The notes below the pieces were generated by a model, which saw only the letters and a program-made list of their open reading frames with translations, was not told the origin of the DNA and made no database searches. Made by a program: the position numbers and the translations under genes. Shown here piece by piece: positions 54,778 through 64,000 of a DNA stretch of 64,000 nt (the stretch's first letter is position 1; each line of letters starts with the position of its first letter). This DNA is from Lotus japonicus (lineage: Eukaryota > Streptophyta > Magnoliopsida > Fabales > Fabaceae), in assembly GCF_012489685.1 (NCBI RefSeq), contig NC_080042.1, positions 32,927,158 to 32,991,157 of the forward strand, read 5' to 3'.

Positions 54778-56270
54778 ATTATATTAACTCTCAACCATTG
54801 GATTGATTCGTTTTTAGGGAAAATCCATCTAATTCAATCGCTTCGGTTTTATGACTTCATCATCCAATCAGTTATGTTTTTTTTTTTAATTCGAATCAAT
54901 CCATTCCAATTTATTTCGATCTGGATTAGATTAGATTTCATTCTTTTCATTTTCATATAAAGTGTGAATGTTGAAGGAAACTGAATAATTTAAAAGCTTA
55001 ATTAAATTGTAAAATTTATTGTCACTGTTATAGAGACAATGCTACCTATTCCAAGACTTGTTTTCATGTTTTCTACTTTCTAATGTCAAATACTTTTATT
55101 AGATATTGAAAAAGAAAAATAACATATCAAAAAATAACATAGCCAATACTCAATATAAAACGCAATTAGCAATAACAAATTCAATACTTAATGTAAACAC
55201 ATAACCATGGTTGCAACTTGCGAATAATACACAAATGAGGGTTAAAACACTCAGAGGGCCAAGAAACTATTAACAAAACATTATTTCTTACACCAATAAA
55301 TTAAGGCTAATTGAGAAGTAGAACAAAAGCTGAGCTATATGTGTAAATCACAATAAAAGTACGATAAGAAGTCTCAGGATCAATGTGAAATGACTTAAGC
55401 TATATCCAATTTCTTAACTGGAGTAGTTTGAAAAACAACAATATAGACAATCATCTATCATCTTTTATTATTAACACATTACCCTAAAATATACTTGTAA
55501 TCACAACATGCACACCATAACCTCAATTTACTGTTTGCGAAAGAAATTGTCGATTCGAAATAAAAAACCACACAACATTGAAAACTAAAGGATTTCACCA
55601 TGCTAAATCAAAGTACCATTAACAATAACACATAAAGTTGCAAATAACTTGTTTACCTCAATGGCAGCTAGTTACAAAAGCTTGTAACAATGACGTCGTC
55701 TAGAGAGAGAGACTGTGTGCAGAGAAAGAGAGGCATCGTGCGAAGAGAGAAACGTCGTGCACAAAGAGAAGTCGTGCGGCGAAGGGTTGATCAGTGATGT
55801 TCTTAACGGGAAGAAAGGCAGGGGTTGGATTTTGGAATGGTCATAGGTCTCTTCATTGATCAATCTTCAGAAAGGAGAGCAGTCAATCACGGCTAGGGTT
55901 CAATGAGGGCGTCTGCAGTATTTATATTGGTGGTGTAAATACAAGGGCGGAAATGGATATTTTTTTATAACTACGGGCAAAGATGTAATTTAATATATCA
56001 TAATACAAAAATATATATATGATTGTTTTTGTTTAGTTTGGATTGGACCGGTTGGATTGGAATTGAAAACTGATCCAATCCAATTAGAAAACAACAATCT
56101 TTATATTTTCAATGTTTGAGTTTGTTCAGTTTTTGGTTTTTTGGATCGTTTTGAGTGGTTTAGTTCAATTTGGTTCGGCTATGAACATAGCTAATATATC
56201 ACCACAAATGTATATTGTGGACATATTTTCATTGAAATAGAAGATTCTATCTAATTAGTCAACTTCACAA
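54778..56270. other. AT-rich intergenic stretch, no gene seen
   Basis: Contains GGATTGGA/TCCAATCC-rich parts at 54795-54930 and 56035-56110 that could be decayed ends of one element, but no clean termini or TSD. A 63-codon minus-strand frame at 55672-55863 has no recognised domain. Confidence 0.4.
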
Positions 56271-57617
56271 TTTTTTTTTTAAATTTCGATTTCATTCAAA
56301 TTAAGAAGAAGCCATAGAGGCAATAACATCATCCTGGATGATAGAGGAAACCTCCAAAGGATCCTCTTCAATCCAAACTATACAACCAAAATGAAAAGCT
56401 AAACGAGCCAACGCGTCAGCGGCACAATTACCAGTACGACGCACAAAACTGAACTCAAAAGCATCAAAGTTAGACAACAATAAACGACAATCACGGACAA
56501 CAGTGTACAAATGCGAGAAACCGCTATCATGTCGCTCCCAAGCCTGCACGAGAGCTAGAAAATCAGACTCGAACCATACCCTCTGGAGGCCAAGCTCAGC
56601 CGCCAATCCAAGAGCCCACCGGAACGCCAAAGCCTCCGCTAACACCGGGTTCTGAACTGGGCCAGTCACCATGGTTGCCGCTGCTAAAACTTCTCCATGG
56701 CTGTTGCGGGCTATAAAACCCAGACCTGCATCATGAGAATCCTTCATTGAAGCATCAAAATTTACCTTGAATAGACCAGCAACTGGTTTCCGCCATGAGG
56801 ACTGTAGATTGCGACCAGCCGGAGGAGCATCTTGCTGCAAAACTAACGATGGAGGGAGCGCAACAGCGCGCTGCAACACCTGGGCCACTATCGCTTCCCT
56901 CCCATTGTATACCAGCTCGTTGTGAACCTGCCATAAAGCATAGAACAGCGTGAAAAGAATGCCCGCCACCTCAAGATTCGCCGCAGCAAGGAAGTGAGAC
57001 AAGAATTGTTGCACAGAGCACTCCACATCCACACGGATGGCCAATGGAGATCCAAATAAAACCAGCTTAGCAATCGGGCAAAAGAACAACGCGTGGTGGA
57101 TAGTTTCTGGAACCCCTGGGCAACATGGACAACACGGGTCTTGCACCACTCCCCGACAGTGAAGCACGTCCTTCACCGGTAACAGGCCAAGACAAGCGCG
57201 CCAAACCGTCTCTCGGCAGCGGGGAACAACTTCAGCCTTCCATAGCTTTGTCCACTGCGCATGAGAAAGAGAAGGTGTTGATGAGGTTGATGCATTCTCC
57301 TCCATTTGCTTCTTCCTGATAAAATAATACCCAGTTTTCACACTATAACACCCATTAATAGTCTCCAGCCAAAAGAAACAATCCTCCCGCGGTTGCATAG
57401 GTAGGGGAATAGACAGTATTGTTGTAGCAGTAGGAGGCCAGCACAACAACTCAACCATATTTCTTTTCCATCGACCTCCATTCTCTTCAAGAAGATCCAA
57501 CACTTGAGTGATATTCAACTCCCATGCCACCTCATTACGAAACACCATAGGACCAGAAGATGGAATCCATTTATCTTCCCAAGCTTTAATACTTTTGCCA
57601 TGACCCACTCGCCACAT
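56271..57617 (-). pseudogene. LINE pol C-terminal part (zf-RVT and RNase H), 438-codon open frame
   Basis: The minus-strand frame 57617-56301 is uninterrupted. MWRVGHGKSIKAWEDKWIP and FFWLETINGCYSVKTGYY are the post-RT region; WRACLGLLPVKDVLHCRGV with CCPCCPGVPETIHHALFFCP is the zf-RVT domain; KVNFDASMKDSHDAGLGFI, ALAFRWAL, FESDFLALVQ and NCAADALARLA are the RNase H core with its acidic residues. A poly(A) tail (plus-strand T-run 56271-56280) ends it. It is 5'-truncated, with no RT or endonuclease. Relatively recent, given the intact frame. Confidence 0.82.
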
Positions 57618-58106
57618 TCCACCCTCATGAAATAACCAAGATTATCCCAATAACCAAGATGATTCCAACCAAGATGGAATCCATTTATCTTCCCAACACT
57701 GTCGAGCACCTTTTCTCATAATGGTTCGGATAACACCCTCGAACCTCTTCCTCTTAATGGTTCGGATAACACCCTCGAACCATACCGTTAAAGATGTTTG
57801 GATAACACCATCAAACACCACGCACAAGAAAAGTCTCACAAACATTATCAATACTATACCCAAACAAGACACCATACAATCATCATTCTAATACACCATC
57901 TTGAGACTTGCTCACATATCAGCATTAGAATACCCCATTTAAAATGTACATCTGAAAAAGAAAACCATTTCCAAAACAAGTTTATAAGTCCTTTTTTGTA
58001 AGAAGGCTTCAAAATCACTTTTCAAAACAAGGTTTGAAACCATTCTCAAGAAGAGATATATTTTCAAAATTATTTTCCAAATATTTTAATAAGATTGTTT
58101 TCAAGT
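57618..58106. repeat. LINE-edge duplication and 36-bp tandem repeat
   Basis: GATGGAATCCATTTATCTTC at 57559 recurs at 57673, so the LINE edge is partly duplicated. Then TAATGGTTCGGATAACACCC units start at 57719 and 57755, with a diverged third at about 57788 (period about 36). The remainder to 58106 is AT-rich without features. Confidence 0.6.
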
Positions 58107-58280
58107 ATGCTTAATCGCACTTTTGGTCCCCTACGAATGCTATATGTGCTATTGGGGTCCCTAAACTTAAAAAATCACATTATACGTCCCCAACGTTAAT
58201 CTCCGTTAACAATTTTGGTCTCCAGACAGTTTTCCGTCAAAAAACTAACATTTCTAAGGACAAAAATGTAATTAAACAAA
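58107..58280 (+). repeat. Mutator-like terminal repeat, partner not found
   Basis: TGCTTAATCGCACTTTTGGT followed by CCCCTACGAATG, GGGGTCCCTAAACTT, CGTTAATCTCCGTTAAC and TTTTCCGTCAAAAAACTAAC resembles the left TIR of the MULE at 4209 in wording and order. No inverted partner is seen before 64000, so it may lie beyond the window or be lost. Confidence 0.45.
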
Positions 58281-59224
58281 AAAAATTACAAAACTAAAAA
58301 CCCAGAAAACATGAATGTTAGGATAGAAATCTTCATATGAAAAATCCAGATATTCATGTCATCATTCCATTTTTCCATCATCTTCATATAAACCAACTAA
58401 ATACAAATCAATATTTCCATCATCATCATTCCATTTTACCATGAATGAATTATATAACCCGTCACTAAAATCAACCTTTCTCCTTAACCTATTACCTTCC
58501 CCTGTTAATGAACCACCATCAATAATCACCCCCTTCTACAGCCAAACTCATATCCCAGAAAAACCTCCCTAAACGCAGCAATAAACCCAAGGGGAAAAGA
58601 TGAAAGAGAGCCCAAACCTCCATCTCCAGCAACTGCCTTCACCGGAAGCCAACCCTCATCGCTGCCACCTCCAAGCCAACAACTATGGCGGATTACAAAT
58701 TGGAAGATTTCCGCATCGGAAGCCTCTCATTCCTCTCTCTTCTTTCTTCCTCCTCTTTCTGTTTCAGGTTTCAATTCTTCATTTTCTGCAACAATGGAGG
58801 ATTACAAACTAGAAGTTGGTGTCTTTGGTTTTGTGTTAAAGGAAGAAAAAAAGTGGGGGACCGATGAAGGAGATTGTGGGTTTTCAGGGTTCGCAACGTT
58901 TAATCTTTGATCAGTGATGGAGATCCAATCTCACTCTCAACCGCGGCCACCATAACCATCGTCGATCATTCTTCTCAAGCTCCAAATTCCTGTTTAGCTT
59001 CCTCCTCCACTTTTCTTTTCGTTCAACTCGCTTCAGATCTTGATTTGGATCTGTGAAATTCTTCTCTTCCGGAAGAGAGGAGACCATGATTGGGGGTTGT
59101 TCTTCTTGTTTTGGGGTTTTGGTTGGGGATTATTGTTTTGGGATTTTGGTTGGAGGTTCCATTTCCTCTGCGAATGAATATTGCGGGACTTGAAGGACAT
59201 GAAGAAGAGGCTGAAGGAGATTAA
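58281..59224. other. possible MULE interior, no gene identified
   Basis: CT-rich and exon-like in places (58560-59030), with repeated GGATTACAAA(C/T)T phrases near 58688 and 58798. Could be captured host sequence. No protein family recognised. Confidence 0.35.
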
Positions 59225-59726
59225 GGCTTTGTTTGGATTGGGGGAGGGGGATGGAGTGGAGTGGAGTGGTGGGGAAGGAGGGAGTGATCCATTGTTTGTT
59301 TTATTTAAAATATGATGGAAGGGAGTGGTAAGTAGTGGTCCAAGATCCATCATGCTCCATTACTTTCCTTCATATTTGCTCCACCCCAAATTGGATGGAA
59401 AGGAATGGAAAGAAAAACTAATCACTTAATTAAATTATAAAAATACTATTCTACCCATGATAACCTCCATACATAACTTCTCCTAGTTGGTGCCCCTAAT
59501 TTTCTACCATCCATCACGTAACAATCTGACTTTCTCCTTTGCTTTGCTTTTGCCATTGATGATTGAATCTTTTGATTCTTCCTGTATCAAAAATTTTGTA
59601 GGCAATCTTTCTATACACGATTTTTTTTTGTAAAATCTAAAATTAATAACATTCATTTTCTCCAAAAATTGTAAAACGAGGACAAAATCCTTAGGCCATA
59701 ACTTAGAAAAGCAGTCAATTTCGACA

Positions 59727-59822
59727 ATATCATGCTAATGCAAGTACACGCCAACCAGTTTTCATTTAAATAAAATATCATGCTAATGCAAGTACAAGCC
59801 AACCAGTTTTCATTTAAATAAA
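59727..59822. repeat. 48-bp tandem duplication
   Basis: Two adjacent copies beginning ATATCATGCTAATGCAAGTA, 59727-59774 and 59775-59822, differing by one base (ACACGCC/ACAAGCC). Confidence 0.92.
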
Positions 59823-60235
59823 AGCACACATGCTGCAGATCTTCTTGGGCACATGGACAACTCTTTTTCCATTTCAAGTTTTTCCTCTGGCTTTAACCAA
59901 GGCAGACACCAGATTGTCATAGTTTGTAAAGATGTTGAGTTCTGCATAATGTATTCTGCAAATCGTTTCTCATTTTTTTCTCCACTATAATTTGTAAGTG
60001 TGCACTTCCTGAACTATGAACAAAGGCATTAACCAGATCATAAGATATTGAATATTGGCTACCAATTTTCAATTACTTTTTCAGCTTGTCTTTTAATTTT
60101 AAATAAGGATAATATAGGAATAACAAAAATTATAACGCATTCCGCTCCGTCCATTATCCAAACAATGTAGTGGTAACTTTATTCCGCTCCGTCGTAAAAT
60201 ATCCAAACAATGGAATGAAATTTTTATTCCATTCC

Positions 60236-63200
60236 TGTAAGGCCCAAGTTTTTAAGCTTATGCTAAGTGAATAAACTTCTTATTCACGATTAGGGTTGAT
60301 GTAATGTGAAGGAAAACCTGAACGAAAGTTTATTAAATGAAATATATTTATGAAGGAGAAAGTTCAGGAAAAGTTCAAGGATTGCATTATGATCGATAAA
60401 AGTTATAGCACGAACGTTTTACGCTTAAACCTAGGTCAGAAACCCTAGTATATAGCTAATTTTCACTTTTAGGCACGTTGGCAGTTAATTCCAAAAATCT
60501 TCAGAGAAGTGTTAGAACTTTTCTTTTTCCTTATATCACAATCGTTTCGAGGCGAAACTCTAGGATCTACGAACGTCCGATTCCAATCATCGGAAGTTTG
60601 CCGAAACCGAATCCCTGGTATTTCAAAACCCTAGAATTTCTCGACAATGAAGACTTTATCTATTCAGAGCTTCAAATGGATATTCTACACGCGTACACCC
60701 ATTTCTCTTGATGATTTCAATCTTTCTTCAGAAGGAAGTTTTCCATTCCGACATTCGATGCAAAAAGCAACTTATCGGGTAAAATAGTTTTACACCGACT
60801 TTGCACCGACTTTGCATTAATTGCCAAAAATACAAGGAGACCTCTTTATAGTTTTGGAATTCTTTTGCCAAAACATATCTTATAATTCATGGAGAATGAC
60901 GCCGGAAAAATCAGATTCGCGAAACTTTCTTTTTCCCGCGAATTTCCACCTTCTATATATAGCAAATAAAGGAAGAAAAAACCAAATTTTCTACCCATTT
61001 CCCCACCCAAACCCGCGGCCACAAAGAGGAAGAAGGAGGAGGAGATTTTGTTCATCGTTTGCTTGATCGTCGATCAATCAGTTGCTACTTCAAGACTTCG
61101 AGGTATAGTCGCTAATCCTTACCTCCGATCGCTTTTTCCATAGCTTTTCTGTAGAGTTTTCTGAGTGGATAGTTTATGGGTTTTTGCAAAACTATCCTGA
61201 ATCTTTCATTTCTGATTCTAAACCTCTTCTATGTATGCCCAAGATCACTTCTGCCGGATTAGATTTTCCGTTATGTCGCCGGAATTCCGTCGGAATCAAT
61301 TTGAGCCTAAAATACCCATTTATGTAGTTTTTGGTGTAAAGCTTCAACCTTTAGGCTGAAAACTATCGCCTTAGCTTAGTGCTAGTAGGATTAGTTGTCA
61401 TAAACGTCGTTGGTGACGTCCCTGCAAAATTTTATTTTTGGGATTTCAGTTTTGAAAATCCTAAGTTAAAAATCATGACCAAAATACCCCTGCGACAGTT
61501 TTTGATCCGATAATTTTTCCGAGTTCAGAATACCCTTAGTTACGGCTAATGAAAGCATAGGAACCAAGTTTGATCGAAGAAAAATCGAACCCTACAATTA
61601 CCTATAGTGGCCGAGAGCTATAAGGGGGGAGGAGGAAATTTTCCTTTTCCGAAAACTTGTCTTTCGCGCTAGATTATCGTACCTTAGAGTATAGATTACT
61701 TCGAGTAACCTTAGTAAGTATCGATAGCTTAGTTTCCGATAGATTCTGATTGATTTTTGTGGTTTTGTTCTAAAGGTGATTTTGAGGAATTTCCTGAGGA
61801 TCAACACCTTGCTTGTGAAGAAGAGTTTGAAGTTTTTGCTGGAGAACCTTCAGGTGAGGGCTTCTCACTGAATCTCTAGTTAATGCTTAGGGTCGATGTT
61901 TCGACATTGTTTACTGTTTATGCTCTGTACTGGAATCTGAGATTCTGAATGGTGAGAATAGCGGGCAGGTCATGCCGATTTTATTTTGAGAGTTTTGAGA
62001 AAGTTTGATAGGACGAACGAGGTTCGGGCCTTAATTTTGTTTAGTGGATCGAGACATCCTCTGGAAGCGACTTGGGATTGGGAGATCCTGCAAATGTATA
62101 AGACTTGCGATAAGACGAAATGGAATCTATTTTATAAAGAAAATTCATAAGACCTTAAATAACCTCAAAATCTTTAAGTAATGATAACAACCTCGAAGGA
62201 AGGCATTGGAAGTCAAGTCATAGTTTTGGAAAAACGAGGAGCGTCGTCGGATCCAAGTGTTGAGGAGTTTGGTAAGTTCTGAGTATGTTGGTACTCCTTC
62301 GCTCGTTGAGCAGTTTGTTAGCCATCCAAGGGATGAGCCGAGAAGCTTCACTGAGGCGTGAGACCTTGTGAATGCGTGATACTCCACTGAGGCGTGAGAC
62401 CTTGTGGAAAGCATGGATCTTCACTGAGGCGTGAGACCTCGTGAACAGCATGAAGCTTCACTGAGGCGTGAGACCTTGTGAATGCTGGATACTCCACTGA
62501 GGCGTGAGACCTTGTGGAAAGCATGGAACTCCACTGAGGCGTGAGACCTTGTGAGAGCATGAAACTTCACTGAAGCGTGAGACTTCGTGAGAGCATTGAT
62601 GACCCGAAGAGTCATCGTGAGTGGTTGCACTCATGTTATGATTATTGTATTTTGTCGCAGAATCGACTTTACCTTAGGGTAAGCTTTTAGAAACTTTAAT
62701 TTACCTAGAACACGTGGCGACGTGTCGAGTGAGATCGGAGACGTTGGTTGACTAATCATCCTGCATTCAGGCAACATTAATGGGGTATTAACACAGGACG
62801 TACTCTGGACCTCGTCGGATTCCAAAATGGTCATAAGACCCGGATTTCCGTGAAAGAGCGTTTGTAAACGTCTCTTGTAGCAGACCGAAATGGCAGACCT
62901 ACGGGTTACGGCTGATCTGACTACCTTTGTGTGGTGTAAGAGGCCCGCGGGCCGAAATGGCACCACCGTGGCTGGTGAAGGGCTGATCCGTTGATGTCCA
63001 TCCGTTCCGGATTGCATATTGGTTGACTGGGTTAACCTGCATATCATTTCATGCAACATGCATACTGACATAGTTAATGAGTGTGTTTGATACTTGTTAG
63101 TTCTACTTGATGCATGTTAACTGTGATTTACAGTCGTTATATTCTTTGTGGAAATATGCAACCCTAGGATGTTATCCCTAGTTATAAGCCTAAGTGGCTA

Positions 63201-63944
63201 TTATCTTATTTATATCTATTGGTGCTATTATTTACATAATTCTTTGGAGTTGACCCTCGCGTCTTCTGTGTGTGCTTTGGCGGACAAACGCCCTTTGTCA
63301 GATGTCTTTGGCGGGCTGGTTCATGACGGTTCACCCTTCGGGGGAAACTAGAGTGGAGATGCTGGAACAGGAGCGCATCGCGGTAGCGAGAGGAGGACGG
63401 ATGGTGTACATAGACTAGGTCGTTCTGGATTCAGATTCGGGCGACGATCATGCTAGCATGTAGGTTTTAGTGCTGGTGTGAGCTCCTCGAGATGGGATTA
63501 GTGCAGGAGTAGAGTCTTAGCTCTGAACATCATTTGTTTTCTTTGGGGACAGGGTAGTTTCCCACCTATAGCTTTTTGTGTGGTTCTTTACGAGAATCAC
63601 AGAGAGTTGGTTGGACTTAGGAGGTCTTGCTTCAGGCCGATGGGCCAGCTTATTCTCAGTTTTGAGGGATGGTGTTGCGGACACTTGACCTTTCTTGTGG
63701 ATTGTACCTTTTGCCTTCGGGCGTTACACTTTTCTTTCCGTCACTGGAGGTTTACTCGTGACGAGGTTACTACTACAGCGGGGGCTGTTTATATATTGTA
63801 TATTAGTTCTGATTATTGTTATTGTTGGGTTTTATTTAATTCAGTCTTGTCTTAGTTATTATCAAAAAAAAAAAATATTCACGTTTTTCCGCATTAAGTT
63901 TATTTTGGTTACTAAAGTGACGCCACCGAAATCGGGGTGTTACA
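60236..63944 (+). mobile_element. long solo-LTR-like element B, 3709 bp
   Basis: TGTAAGGCCCAAG...GGGGTGTTACA, with a perfect 5-bp duplication ATTCC at 60231-60235 and 63945-63949. Homologous along its first 700 bp or more, and at its 3' end, to element A. TATA box TTCTATATATAGC at 60951-60963, 718 bp from the start; E2F-like TTTTCCCGCG at 60931-60940. No gag/pol and no internal LTR pair seen. Best read as a solo LTR of a very-long-LTR gypsy family. Its open frames are short and unsupported. Confidence 0.75.
62346..62600. repeat. 36-37-bp minisatellite, 7 copies, in element B
   Basis: Units start at 62346, 62382, 62419, 62456, 62492, 62529 and 62565 with core CACTGAGGCGTGAGACCTTG. Alternating CTTCACTG/CTCCACTG starts and variable tails (GAATGC, GGAAAGCATGG) suggest a two-unit higher-order period. 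Not present at the matching place in element A. Confidence 0.92.
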
Positions 63945-64000
63945 ATTCCGCTCCGCTCCATTCCGTTCCATTATATTCCATTCCGCTCCGCTCCATTATG

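Larger units (their letters stand above)
59225..64000. mobile_element. Tourist-like (PIF/Harbinger-type) element, split by element B, right end off-window
   Basis: The left terminus GGCTTTGTTTGGATTGGGG follows TTAA, so a TAA target duplication is likely. Inward is GGATGGAGTGGAGTGG, and near the other side repeated TTCCGCTCCGCTCCATT and TATCCAAACAATG, as in this superfamily's terminal regions. Positions 60236-63944 belong to an inserted LTR. The last 51 bases continue the element, but the final TIR is not reached. No transposase. Confidence 0.5.

Noticed and set aside
62346..62600. Regular 36-37-bp repeats as a CRISPR array
   Set aside because: No unique spacers, units are contiguous variants of one sequence, and the context is a plant LTR.
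62145..62630. Minus-strand repeat proteins across the minisatellite
   Set aside because: Overlapping frames generated by the tandem repeat; no start context or domain.
1..64000. tRNA or rRNA genes
   Set aside because: The only tRNA-like sequences seen are the heads of Au SINEs; no complete cloverleaf or rRNA motif was recognised by reading.

Overview
This is a 64-kb piece of plant nuclear DNA, probably from a papilionoid legume. Evidence for a plant is GT-AG introns in long genes, plant-type host genes (Mpv17/PMP22 membrane protein, laccase, Gfo/Idh/MocA oxidoreductase, F-box/LRR) and plant transposons of nearly every class. The legume call rests on the Sirevirus with an env-like ORF, the GGCTTAATTGCA-type Mutator termini and the Au-type SINEs. 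It is an inference and the species cannot be named.

Layout. 1-5.5 kb: 3' end of a Sirevirus (env-like ORF, several polypurine tracts, LTR), a second diverged LTR piece, a non-LTR remnant, and a Mutator-like element with a 9-bp target duplication. 5.7-6.4 kb: LINE RNase H remnant. 6.8-16.1 kb: a four-exon Mpv17/PMP22 gene that still encodes 244 residues; its 7-kb second intron holds a nest of three elements (gag-only gypsy > gypsy > hAT). 16.8-24.9 kb: a reverse-strand LINE split by a young gypsy chromovirus (18528-23650) and a PIF/Harbinger-like element (23865-24824). 25-26.6 kb: a tandem duplication of about 260 bp, one copy of which holds a 990-bp CACTA element.

27-43.2 kb: a laccase pseudogene. 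All six exons are recognisable, but exon 4 is split by a 13.2-kb Ty1/copia element (TSD TACAG). That element's gag is itself split by a 4.3-kb CACTA element (TSD ACT). After the copia insertion, a chimeric block of about 1.25 kb (laccase exon 3, intron 3, start of exon 4, 5' LTR, leader, start of gag) was amplified to four tandem copies. 44.1-46.9 kb: an apparently intact two-exon Gfo/Idh/MocA oxidoreductase on the minus strand.

48-64 kb: a LINE fragment; a large inverted duplication of an F-box/LRR pseudogene (48441-54777) whose left arm carries a 3.9-kb solo-LTR-like element; an AT-rich stretch; a LINE 3' end with an open zf-RVT/RNase H frame; a one-ended Mutator-like terminus; and a Tourist-like element split by a second 3.7-kb solo-LTR-like element of the same family. 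The two long elements share terminal sequence, 5-bp TSDs, a TATA box about 710-720 bp in and an E2F-like TTTTCCCGCG just upstream of it.

Only two host genes look functional (Mpv17-like and Gfo/Idh/MocA). The rest is a layered record of insertions whose order can be read from target-site duplications, and in two places from an empty site preserved in a duplicate copy.
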